Positions 25,000 through 35,600 of a stretch of DNA of 64,000 nt are shown here, one piece after another; position 1 is the stretch's first letter, and each line of letters begins with the position of its first letter. A program made the translations under genes and the position numbers. The notes under the pieces are model-generated. The model saw only the letters and a program-made list of their open reading frames with translations, had not been told where the DNA came from and ran no database searches. The stretch lies in NCBI GenBank assembly GCA_018881555.1, contig JACAXG010000013.1, positions 8,098,191 to 8,162,190 on the forward strand, in the 5' to 3' direction. The DNA comes from Amblyornis subalaris. Lineage: Eukaryota; Chordata; Aves; Passeriformes; Ptilonorhynchidae.

Positions 25000-25922
25000 C
25001 TGTAACAAAAGAAATTGAACATTACACTTAATGTCCAGAAAACTCATCTCAGCACCAAAGCACAGCTATCTGAACACCTGCACACCCTCTTACCCCAGCA
25101 CCAGTCAGCCCTCACCCTCAGGACAGACAACTACCCAGAGGCTGAAAAAAAGGAAGAAAACAATTCTCATGGAGCTTTTTAAAAACTTTAAGGTGTGAGT
25201 CTCTCTACCAGCTTTTCCCGCTCCCAGGAGTTANAGTGGCTACACTTGGATCACTCAGCTTTGTGTGGCAGTTTGCCGGATTTGCATCCAAATGGCTCTT
25301 TCTCCGCAAGAGCACTGCCACGGGGGGATGCTCCACCACGGACAGGAGGATGCCCTACCACGGAGCGTGGTGCCGCTGGACGGGACAAAAGGTGTCCTGT
25401 GAACCACCCGTCTGAGCTGCCAAGCTGAGAAGTGTGAAGACGGAAGAATGGAAACTGCACACTCTCGGTATGTCTGCAGGGGGAAGTACGAGCATCCCGG
25501 AGCTGCAGAGAACCCCTGTGTACCACAAGCCTGGGGTTTTACCCTCTGACTCATCTTCCCATNCAGCCGGTATCTACTTCTTTTAAGACTTCGGGACTAT
25601 CTGTCACACAGCCCAACCCGAAGCACTTCCCATCACATCACCGCGCACTGCTCTGCCCATCAGCGCCGCCGGCACCAGAGCTCTCGGGGGCGAGCAAGTG
25701 GCTTCTGCACAGCTCCTGCGACTGCTCCATCCTCTTGGAGCCCAAATCACAGCAGCGGGTACCACCGCACTGATGAGGAGACCCGTTTCAAGCTCAGCTG
25801 ATTTGCTCTGAGACTTTGAACGAGCCACAGAAAGGCTTGAAATCAGCAGGTTCGCCTGAACTCGCCCCCCGGNAACCAAGCCCTCGGAACTGAAAATCAA
25901 GTACCTGTACCAGTAGGCGCTT

Positions 25923-25936
25923 GGGGGGGGGGGGGG
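25923..25936 (+). repeat. Run of 14 guanines
   Basis: The homopolymer lies about 0.9 kb upstream of the JADE2 ATG exon, within the first intron. It is prone to length variation and to assembly error. Confidence 0.95.
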
Positions 25937-28622
25937 ATAAGAAAGGTATTTTAACTCTTGAAGATCCCAGTTTACCGGTGTGGCTGATCAACGTGGCCCC
26001 CAATCCAGGGCTTGAGGAGCTCCGCAGGGAAAGGGCTACCCATGGACCAGACAACTATCCAACAGGCTGTTAGCCAAAATACATCCACAGAAAATAATCT
26101 TAACCTCATGGAAATCTTCCTAGTACTTTCTGAGATATTTTCTAAGAATCTGAATGTGTTGACATATCATACCAACTATTGCTTCCACAAATGGTAAGTG
26201 GGAATGATAATTAAGCACTCATTTTGTGNGGTTTGGTCGCAGCAGGTACAAGCAGCACACAGACTGGATAGCAAACTAGAGCACGACATTGCCCCCGAAC
26301 ATCAGGAAATGTTCCACATAAGCATATAAAACCCTTGCAATACCTGTATTTTACGAAATATGTGCTATCACAGCATTATAAGGGAAAATACTATGAAGTA
26401 TCCTAAACGTTTTAAATATCAGTGTTGAGGTAAGGCATTGCCCTGTCAAAACATGACTTAAAACACTCCCGGAGAATATGGCAATATCAATACTTTTCCC
26501 CAGTGATTCAAAGGGGAAACAGATGTTATTAAACCAGCCTCGTTCCAAGTAGCCGTCAGATTTTGCTTGGGGAAAATGAAATTGAAGATAGCTCTAACTG
26601 CAACTTACTTACTTTTAGTGAAAATTCTACCTGAACCTTTTGAACTGGTTCCTACTGGTCTGAAGTGGCAAACAGGCATTTGGAGCACAGAGACAGAGCA
26701 ANGCTTTTATTGATTTTGGAGTTCCTAATCACAGAGATTAAATAAGCTAAAGCCAATGGGGGAAAAAACCACCTGAGCTGAAGGAAAGCTACTGATAGTN
26801 AGTAAGATTTCCCACGTTTCCCATCTTTGCTTTTACAGCAAGATAGCATCACTGACACCACTCTCCTTCCAAGGCAGGGGAAAAGGTTTACAATCAATGC
26901 TCAGCANAGGTAGCAGGATGCTGGGACTGGTTTTGGTTCTGATATATATGTGAGGAGACGAACTGATCATCTCTCTAACTGAACCTGGTCCCTGCATTCT
27001 GCTTCTGTCNTACACCTACCTACAGAATTAACACACTCACTACGTAACAGGATGAACTGACATTCACATACAGAGGTGGCTCACACTGCAGGTAAAATCG
27101 TGGCTCTACTTCAGTAAATCATTTTGCCACTGTTTGGCAGGATCCAAGACAGCATCCTCCGAACCAAACTGCATTAAATTTCTGAATGAAATTCTGGCTT
27201 GAGCAAAGTATGGACATCTCTGAAGACAGCAGCACTGAAAGGCTGGGCAGGAGATGGCACATCAGGTATTCTGTGCCTGAAGGGAGCAAAATCTGTGGCN
27301 AAACCCAGGCCATTCCAGAAAATAATTAAGTTCCAGGCCATGCTAAGAAGATGCTGTTTCCTGAGGGACTCATCTTGAGCAGCCAAACAGTAGTAAACCG
27401 CATGGCACTTAACAGAGGAATTTACTGTAGAAGGGTAATTGGGCCATTTCCCCATCNGTATCCCAGAGTTATAAAGTCTGATGGTGGCTGAGCTCCCACC
27501 ACCCTTTTGGCACTCGGGCNGGGGGGACCCACCGCCCACATCCCTCCCAGGACTGGAGCTCCAGCTCCCACAAGCTCTCAGGAGCAATTCAGTTGGTGAA
27601 CTAGTGAGCAACTTAAGTCTCCACAAAATACAGTCTCTGCTCCAAAATTAATCTTTTGTTTACATTAGAAGTTAATTTCACCTTTAACTGACCCATTCCC
27701 CGCATGGCATCATTATTAAAGTCATAAACAAATACCAAAAAAATTTGTAATACTTTGAAAAGGTCACTGTTAGGTCAAACTTGGCCCAAAATCTAGTTTT
27801 TACAGAGCCAGAAACCAAGTGAAAGGTTTCTATGTAGGCTTGCTTAAAAAATTCAAACAGAAACAGATGTGGGTTTCTTTTATAAACAAATGAACATCCC
27901 CCTGAAGTGTCTGCAACTCAAATCCACAGGCATAGCCCTGGCTAATGCCTGGAAACCAAAAAACTGAACTGCCTGCAAACCAACACATGTTTAGCATTGC
28001 CTTTGTTCAAGCTGAGAAAGGCAGATAAATGCTAAACCAAGGAAGATGATGGCCCTTCATCAGCCTAAACAAATGTAAATCACTGGGGCCTTGGACAAAT
28101 TAGCACCAGGATTGGTGTTAAAATGGAGATGATGGCCTGAGGCTGGCTGGTCCCGCCTCACAGCAGGGGAAGGTTGGAGAGGAGTTCTTGGGAATGCAAT
28201 TCTGCCCAGCCCATGCAACCTGGGAGAGGTGAAGGCAGCAGCACTCCTGGCACAGAGATGCCTGTGCCCAGATCCTGAGCTCACTGGGCACACTGCCAGG
28301 GACAGGCACCCGCTCCCATCCACACTAAAGCAAAATGCCTCATCCAGCCTTCAGCCAGTACAGAACTCTTCCTCTGCAGACCCCTCCACCAGCCCTGTGC
28401 TCTAGGGAACCCCCTGGTGTTTCCCAGCTCCCTGCAAACTCTTCTGTAGAGATCAAGTCCACGTGGGATTTGGAGATTTTAGCGGCATCCCAGCACCCTG
28501 TGCAGGGGCTGTTTTCAAGAATGAACCATTCCGAACTGCGGCAAGCAAATAGAGAAATTCATACATGCCTGCACTCCCCACTTCCACAGGGAACAGGCAC
28601 AGAGACCTGCATAAGTTGCAGT

Positions 28623-28645
28623 AAAAAAAAAAAAAAAAAAAAAAA
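28623..28645 (+). repeat. Run of 23 adenines
   Basis: The homopolymer sits in the JADE2 first intron. There is no recognisable retrocopy directly upstream of it. Confidence 0.95.
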
Positions 28646-28675
28646 GGAAAAGTATTTGGTCATCACCTCTTCCCA

Positions 28676-28970
28676 GCCTCCCCGCAGGTTGAGGGATGCG
28701 CCGCGCTCGGTCCCCGCGCCGTCACCTCTGACGCTGTGAGCAACACCGGCTGAATGATGTGCTCTGTTTGTGAGCTGCAATGAGACTGCAGAAAAACCAC
28801 TTCCCTGTTTGTTCTTCCAGCCCAGAAATAGGAACACAAACAGAACATAGTGCCCCCAGCGGCACGCACACGGCTCCGGCCACCGACCCCGCGCCGGGGA
28901 CCCCTGTCCCGGACCTGTGCCAGCGCCTGTGCCCGCGGGCAGACACGGNGCCGTGGGGCTGCTCCCAGTG
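28676..28970. promoter_or_regulatory. CpG-rich patch in the JADE2 first intron
   Basis: Two CpG-dense blocks (GATGCGCCGCGCTCGGTCCC and ACCCCGCGCCGGGGACCCCT) lie about 1.6 kb downstream of the main island in the direction of transcription. This could be an island satellite or an alternative promoter. Confidence 0.35.
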
Positions 28971-30769
28971 CATCCCCTCAGTGCTACCCCTCTGCCTTAA
29001 CTGTGTTTTTTTCCTCTGTCTAGGAACACCAGCCAGTTGTTAGAAAGTGTAATAAGAAGGGTGGAGGGCTGGAACATCCCAGTCTCTACACCGTGGAAGG
29101 ATTGTCTTCGTCCCGTTGCCTCTTCCCATGAACAATTCCGGAGCGAAGCACTGCTACAGGAGGCTCTGAGAGAGCAGAAGCATCCCCCGAATTGGCACAG
29201 CCCCAATCTCATAGTAACAGGAGAACAAACTTTTGGACCAAAGGATGCACAGCAGTGGGGCCAAGACGACCCTCAGCAAATCGCGGTGCTCAGCCTCTAC
29301 ATCTGGGAGGAAGCTTTTTTTAACACCCCTGGTAGCTCTGCAAAGTATAAAAGCAAAAGGGCAGGATCCTGGTACCCAAAACAACCATTTTCTGGGCAGC
29401 AGGAGCCTGTCCCTGCCCGCCGGGGCTCGCCTGTCCCTCAACCTCCTCTACAGGCTGCTGCCAGCCCCAGCTTTCCAGAAAAAACTCAGGTGCCCAGCTG
29501 AGGAGCGAGCCATCCCTCCTCTCCTCCACACCAACTCTGGTGACTGTCTTGGCTCCCTGGGGCAAAATTTAATCTCATTTCAATTTAAAACAAAACAAGC
29601 CCTCGTTTACTTCCTGTGCTTTGCCTTTCTGCACATCTACAAGGGGATTTTTTTTCTTCACTACTCACATTTATAACTTTACTCGCCTCTTCTGACTCGT
29701 TACCTTCTAATTACGTATTTTTCCTTCAGCAAGCCCAGACAGAGCACAGGTAATCAGAAAGGTTACTGAGGGCACTGGGGCCACCCCTGCCTTGGGGGGG
29801 AGGGTGCAAGCAGGGACACAGGGCACGGGAAGGGACACCTGGCACAGCTCCATGCCCACAGCCGGCTGCCCTGTCCCGCAGGTCTCTGAGCATCCGAAAC
29901 TCAGAGGAAATCAACAGGAGCTATGGGCACTCCGATCTTTGTACTGAACACCCAGAGAAAGGCAAAGACCAGACCTGATCTGAAATAGTTTGAAGACCAC
30001 CCACTCACCAACTTTCAGAACTTGGGTGTCAAACACGATCANCAGCCATCACTACTTTAAAGGAATTGCATCTCCTTGCCTACAGATCCCCTAACATGTA
30101 CCCTCCATCCTTTGCTCCAAGCCTACATTTTTGAACATCAGCCTCAATTTTCCTAAGAAAAACAAATTTAACCTTCGATTTAACCTTTCTGCAAGCTATT
30201 TTTACTTCTATCTCAAGCTTATTTTAACCTCAGTAGCCAATAAATGCTTAAAGGTCAAACACCATTCCTAAAAGCCGGGCTTCTTACCCCCGGGGAGAAG
30301 GCTGAGATCACTTAATTTTTTTTCCCCCCAAGCAAAATAACCTCTTAGAAATGTCCCAGTGGTCGGAGGGTCCTGGCTCAAGCCCTTCAGTAAACAATTT
30401 TCACTGTGGGGGCTGAGAAGGCACTGAGAATTCTCCCTGTGAATGCCACACCATCCTCCTCTTCCCACTTAAAAGGCGCTCAGAATGTACAGGTATGGAG
30501 AGAGAGAGAGATATATTTACATATATACACATTTTTTNCCCCCTAATTGCACTCGAGGTTGACAATTCAGCAGCCTCCCGCCTTTGCAGCGCTTCCCAAC
30601 TTCCAGCTCGCTGCTCCCACCCCGGGCGCGGGGCANCCGGGGGGGCGCTCCCGGCCGCGCATCCTGACCGGGAAGCGGCTCGGCAGGTGGGGAAGGGGCA
30701 GGAGCGCGGCGAGGGCGGCGCGGACACCGCTGGCTTCCCCGGAGGATGCGGGAGGGAGCCCGGGGAGGG

Positions 30770-30965
30770 GGCAGGTGGCCGGGGAGGGAAGGGGGGGGGC
30801 GGCCCGGGGAGACAACGGCGCGGGGGGGGACGCGGGATGTTTTCGAGCGCGGGTGATGCCGAGCCGCGGGAGCGGCAGCCCCGGGACCCAGCGGCGCGGT
30901 GCGGCGGGGGAAGGCGGCGGGGAAAGCCCCGCGGTGGGGAGGGAGGGGGGGAGGAAGGGGAGGGC
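30770..30965 (+). other. G-rich block with G-quadruplex potential
   Basis: Repeated runs of four to nine guanines separated by short loops, such as AGGGAAGGGGGGGGGCGGCC and GGAGGGAGGGGGGGAGGAAG, lie on the plus strand. The plus strand is the template for JADE2 transcription. The block falls just inside the first intron. Confidence 0.6.
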
Positions 30966-31457
30966 AGGCGGGAGCCGGCAGCCGCCACGCCCCCGGGCAC
31001 CGCCATCCCGGCCCCGCGCAGCGCTCCGCGCCCGCGGCCCCGCCGCTCCCGACCGCGCTGCCCGGCCCCGCGCTGCCGCCCGGCGAGCCCCCGCTGCCCG
31101 CCCGAGCCCCGCGGGGCGCCGGGGCGTCCCCTCCTCTGCCGGCGGGCAGGGCAGGGCGCGGGGCCGCTGCCGCAGTCATTAATTCGNGGAATAAAGGGGC
31201 GAAGCGGCGAACCGAGCCTTGAAAAGTTCTTGTTTACGTCCCCGCCGCTTCCCTCCCGCACTTCCAAAGGAGAGTGACCACCGTGCGCCATCCGCCCCGG
31301 GAATGCTGCACATCCCCCGCCCGGCAGCCGGGGGAGGGAGGGGGAAAAAAAATAAATAAAAAAAAAGACATAAATACAGCAAAAGCAGGGGGAGCTGCAA
31401 AATAACCATCCGCTGCAAACCCAGCCCGCTCCCGCCGCCACCCCGCCGAGCCTTTAC

Positions 31458-32190
31458 CTTGGCCAGGAGTGTCCGCCCGGAGTTGCGCCGGTCTCTGGGG
31501 TGACGGGCGGGAGGAGGCGGGGGCGGGGGATGCTCCCGCAGTCCCCGGCCGGGAGAGCCCCCTCGGCGGCTCAATCCGGTGTCATTGCCGGGGCCGCGCC
31601 GCCCGGGCCCTCCTCAGGAGCGCCCGCCCGGTAACTCCATGGATGCGGCCCCGCTCCCAGCCGAGATGGCCGCTCCGCCGCGGCCGGGCGAGCCCTGCCC
31701 GCCTGTTTCTCTTTCTTTTTCACCCCGCACTTCCTCCGGCGCTCCGCGCCCCGCCGCCGCCCGGGCTCCGGCTCCGGCTCCGGCTCCGGCAGGGAGGCGG
31801 GGAAGCGACTTTCGGAGCGGGGACGGATAATGGTGGCGGTGCTTCCACCCCCCCACCCACCCCCCCCGCCTCGGCCGCCCCAAATCTTCAATTTCTTTCC
31901 CTTCTCCCCTCCCCGGGCGCCGCGGCAGGGCCAGGTGCGGGCAGCGCGGGTCCCATCGCGGGCCGCGCCGCCGCCGCCGCCGCCCGCCCCGCGTCACCCC
32001 CCCGCCGGCCGCCGGGGCCCCATGGCGCTGCCCGGAGCCCCAGCGCCGCTCGCCCGCAGCCCCGGCGCCCCGCAGCCGTCCCGCCGCCCGGCCCTGCACA
32101 CGCACTCACACTCGCTCACACTCACGCTCTCCGCCCCCCCGCCCGCTCCCCCTCTCCGCGCTGTGCACACGCGTACACGGGGCGGCTTCG
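31458..32190 (-). other. JADE2: JADE2 probable 5' non-coding first exon (5' boundary approximate)
   Basis: The 3' boundary is a good minus-strand donor, GGCCAAG|GTAAAG at 31,457-31,458, inside the CpG island. Joined to the coding exon at 24,999 it produces CCAAGATGG, a strong initiation context with A at -3 and G at +4. This supports the pairing but is not proof of it. The transcription start is not fixed by sequence. A TATA-like minus-strand TATAAG at about 32,217-32,222 would place one near 32,190, but a GC-rich dispersed start closer to the donor is equally possible. If transcription starts upstream of 31,640, the leader holds two short upstream ORFs, at 31,614-31,640 (8 codons) and 31,571-31,585 (4 codons). 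From the stop at 31,614 to the donor, 52 codons are open and in frame with JADE2 but contain no ATG. Confidence 0.6.
32096..32130 (+). repeat. CA/CT-rich simple repeat in the CpG island
   Basis: Imperfect CACTCACACTCG-type units lie within the probable 5' leader, giving GT/GA-rich RNA on the minus strand. Confidence 0.7.
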
Positions 32191-32199
32191 CCAACCTTT

Positions 32200-32222
32200 A
32201 AAAAAAAAAAAATAAGCTTATA

Positions 32223-32261
<39 letters not shown>
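32200..32261. repeat. Poly(dA:dT) tracts within the CpG island
   Basis: Thirteen adenines (32,200-32,212), a short spacer containing AAGCTTATAC, then thirty-six adenines (32,226-32,261). Such stiff tracts exclude nucleosomes and often flank promoters. This one lies directly against the E2F/YY1-like cluster. It could also be the fossil tail of an inserted retrocopy, but no coding remnant is seen next to it. The length is likely to vary between individuals. Confidence 0.9.
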
Positions 32262-32264
<3 letters not shown>

Positions 32265-32290
32265 TTTTGGCGCCATATTAATGACGTACT
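32265..32290 (-). promoter_or_regulatory. Clustered E2F, YY1 and CRE/ATF-like sites
   Basis: On the plus strand TTTTGGCGCC (32,265-32,274) matches the E2F consensus. Read on the minus strand the overlapping AATATGGCGCC (to 32,279) matches the YY1 core ATGGCG. ATGACGTAC (32,281-32,289) carries a CRE/ATF half site TGACG. The three lie within 26 bp, about 75-100 bp upstream of the inferred start for a minus-strand transcript. They sit in a short AT-rich gap inside an otherwise GC-saturated island. The motif matches are seen in the sequence; occupancy is inference. Confidence 0.45.
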
Positions 32291-32660
32291 TAAAATTTGC
32301 CATTTCTCCTGCGTCAAAAAGACGGCTCTTGCCCATCGCGGGGCGGGCGGGGACCGCGGTGCGGAGCTGCTCCCTCCCTCCCGCACCCGCGTAGCAAAGT
32401 TCCGCGGCCGCGGGGCGTGGGAACCGCCGGGGGGGAGGGGGGGGGACGCGGAGCCTCCGCGCTGGTACCGCGGGCGCTCCGGAGGGGCGAAGAGCGGCGG
32501 GGCTGGGGATGCGGCTGCGGCAGAAGAGCCCCCCCAGCCCGTGCGTGTGTGCCTCTGTGCGTGTTCCCCCCAAAAAAACTTCGCAGAGTTTCCGCGGAGA
32601 GGTGCGGAGCGGCGCGGCTGCCGGCCGNCTCCGCGCGGGGTGACCCTGCTGTGCGCTCCC

Positions 32661-35600
32661 CAGACGAGTGTTTTGGGCTCTGGGTGGTTCAGGGCTGCCT
32701 GTTGCCAGCTGTTTTCCGCAGGATTAAAAACAACGACAGCAGTGCTGTCAGGATAGAAACGGTTTCTTAAATTAAAATAATAATAATAATAATTGGATGT
32801 ATACCATGCATCTTCCCCAANTCCCAGGGGCCCTACAGAAGTTGGCTTGCACTGTTTTAAACCAGTGCTGCAGAAGATTAAAATGCAAGTTAAAGACAGT
32901 CTTTCAGTGACAATCTGCCATCACCTCTTACGATTCGTTAAGCTGGTCAGCNCTAAAACTGTGAATTACCACTTATAAACCATTAGGAACCAGAGCTACA
33001 ATAGCCAGATGCTCCCCACCGTACAGCCCTGTTGTGGCTCCTTATAAATTACCGAACTTGAATGAATTAGGCTGCAACCTTCTGCCTTGGCAGCCTGTGC
33101 TGGGTGTTTTCCGAANGCTCCAAGTCCTTTGGTTCTTCCAAGGATGAAAGCAGAGTAGGAGAAGAGCATCACTTTGGTCATTCTTGTGTTTGCTGTGGTT
33201 CTTTGGACTAACGCTGGAAATAGGGTCTTGAAACTTGGCATGAAGCAGCCTTTTATGGTCTTTAAGATAAACGCACCCAAATTAGTCATGTTACTGGGTT
33301 TTGCAGAGCAGCTCACTACACAGCAAAAAACATGCCCAGTTCTGGCTGCTGAAATCTCTCCAGATGCTGTTCTTGGGGCACCTGCTGCCTCAGGTGCTCC
33401 GAGCCCTCTCAGCATGCCCCCGGGGAACAGGAAATATCAGCTCCTGGTTAAAAAGCCTTTCCTGGGANTACAAAAGAAGTGGGATTCATGAGCACAGCCC
33501 ATCTTCAAGTCCCTGACAGGAGTTCACCCACGGATTCCACTTCATCTACAGCACAGGTTGCCTTAAGGGATATTGTGACGGTCAGTGTGTTACCTGGTCA
33601 GGACATCAGAAATGTCCAAAGTGAGGCATTCCATACCAATTTCTGGAGATTTTCTTGTGCACATGTACTCTAATGCGGTTCTTAGTTGCACTGTCACAAC
33701 CTGATTTCCCTATGACACCTGCACGCTGCGGACCTGCTCTGTAAGTCAAAAAGTAAGCAAATTTTGGCCAGATCCTCATCTTATCTGCAGAACCAAAGAC
33801 TGCCCAAAGAGCAGTGCAAGGGCTGCAAGACACAGACAGACTGGGACAACAGGATAAAACTCTCTCAAAGAAGCAGATTCTTTCCGTGCCCTTGCCATAG
33901 GCTCTGTAACACTAACAAAGTCATTAACCCAAACTTTTGGCTGCTGATGGCTCTATTGCCCACACTGCGGGTGCGTGGCTGGGAACCTTTAGCCTGAATT
34001 GCTGACATCCATCTTTGTGCAGCTGGAAGCAGTGGGTGCTGTGCTTGCANGTATGAAGTGCTGTATCATGTTAAATGCTCTGAAAAAGCAGACATTATGC
34101 TTTTCAGATGGANTACCCTGAATTAGTCAAAACTGACCTTCATCCATCCATGTGTCACTCTGACCCATCTTCAGAATGGGGAGGATTAATGAAGGTGCTG
34201 AAGGACTGAGGCAGTGTAATGGAAAGTGCTGTAGAAAAAGCCATAANGAAATTAATAATTCTGTCTTTCGAGGAACCTGCAGGTCCCTGATCTGGTCCTG
34301 TNCAGCATCTGCAGCCTTACCACCCTCTGGGCCATTTCTCCAGGATTTCTGGACAACACCTCTAAGGAAGGTCACAGCACGGCNTGGCAGGTCCACAGCA
34401 TGCCTAGATGCAGCCTCAGTGCATTTTTGCCATCCAGAACATGAGCACCTTGCTCTGCTCTGAAAACTGCACTGAGAAATATTTGAGCTGTGTGTTCTAT
34501 CTCTGTGAAATCCAGAAGTGGTCAGACATGTGAATAATGTGCTGAATAATGTACTCTGCCTAGGCTCATGTGCTGAACAATAGGCACTGCTGAGCCCCTC
34601 GCTGACCATCTCATGCAGAAGGAAAAGAGTATCTGAACATGCAATTAAAGTCGTGTTCTGCTTAAACAAAAGGGGGTAGATGAAGTCACACTGACAAGAG
34701 TTTGGGCATTTCTGCATTTTGTGTACTCTCCTTATTAGATTTTTGGCTACCATATATGCACACTTGAACACAGCTTGTGTACAAATGCATAAATGTGACA
34801 CACACAGAGATAGCACCTGATGGATGGTTCTCCAGAAAGGTCATGTATATGTTATATACAACACTCAGTTTACANAGTATGACATTTATGTAACACTTAT
34901 GAAGAGCTCTGACAGGGTGTTGTCAGTTGGCATTTGCTAAGAGAAGAAATAAATCTAATAATAAAAACAAAAAAAAAGCATTTTGGAAGAAACAATACTG
35001 CACAAATCCTCTAAAAGGACAGAATTGTCTGCACAACAAAGGCTCGGCTGATTGATGCTAAAATAAGCAGTTATGCAACAAGTAAGAAATACGATCTCCA
35101 GGGAAGAAACCAGCAACATTTCCCTTTCATCTTCATTCACCGGTGCTTATTTTTGCAAACCTGAAAGGACACATATAGGCAGCATTTCGACGATGAGCAC
35201 ACAAGTAGAATTAACAGATGTTTTGAAGTGAAGGACAGAGTCTCTGTGAGTTTTGTGTGAGTTCTGCAGAGTTAAATCCCATCACTAGCCCTGAGTCCCC
35301 CAAAATGCTGCGGAGGTGTTGCCTCATGGCTGCTTCCCCACGCTGGAGGGAGCACTGTGCTGGAATGATCAGGTGTGAATACCTTGATTTTAGGGGTGAA
35401 TTGGCTCACCTTAGAGCTATGACTACAAAAGTGTTAAAGCAACTTCAGGAGAAGAAACTTCAACACTTTGGTTTAATAAAACTTCTCAACAGAAGTTGAG
35501 ACCAGTGAAAATCTCAGTGCAGACAAGAGAGAAAGAGGAAAGCCCAGNTGCCATGTTGGCATCAAATTTGATTACTGTAGTACAGGAGTACCACACGGAT

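Larger units (their letters stand above)
25000..31457 (-). other. JADE2: JADE2 first intron (5' UTR exon to ATG exon)
   Basis: This intron is 6,458 bp long if the inferred first-exon donor at 31,457 is correct. It contains a run of 14 guanines (25,923-25,936), 23 adenines (28,623-28,645), and CpG-dense patches near 25.62-25.70 and 28.68-28.97 kb. The promoter-proximal G-rich part of the CpG island also lies here. A second good minus-strand donor, GGGG|GTAAGAA at 30,286, could end an alternative first exon. Confidence 0.6.
30590..32660. promoter_or_regulatory. JADE2: CpG island promoter of JADE2
   Basis: This is a roughly 2-kb block of very high GC and CpG content and the only one of its size in the window. 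Both flanks drop sharply to ordinary composition, at about 30,560 on the left and 32,700 on the right. It contains the probable first-exon donor of JADE2, multiple GC boxes, and long G runs on the plus strand between about 30,770 and 30,965. In birds, CpG islands of this size typically mark housekeeping-type promoters. Its position immediately upstream of the JADE2 ATG exon, with JADE2 on the minus strand, assigns it to that gene. I found no clear divergent plus-strand first exon. Long open frames across the island in several frames are composition artefacts. Confidence 0.85.

Noticed and set aside
29037..29501. A 154-codon plus-strand open frame in the JADE2 first intron
   Set aside because: No ATG in good context, no recognisable domain, and antisense to the gene.
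30401..31441. A 346-codon minus-strand open frame across the CpG island
   Set aside because: It begins at a GTG/TTG-type codon, is dominated by Pro, Arg, Gly and Ala as expected from GC-saturated DNA, and overlaps equally open frames on the other strand. Stop codons are simply rare there.
31469..32215. A 248-codon plus-strand open frame (and the 260-codon frame at 30,495-31,277)
   Set aside because: Same composition effect. There is no domain, no splice partner, and it is antisense to the JADE2 leader. A divergent transcript remains possible but is not supported as coding.
34127..34816. A 229-codon minus-strand open frame upstream of JADE2
   Set aside because: It starts at GTG with ATG only internally, has no recognisable domain and contains several N-derived unknown residues. 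There is no promoter or splice evidence. Probably chance.
35257..35499. An 80-codon plus-strand frame with a helical C-terminal stretch
   Set aside because: The apparent start is GTG, the first ATG is 16 codons in, and no family similarity or splice context was found.
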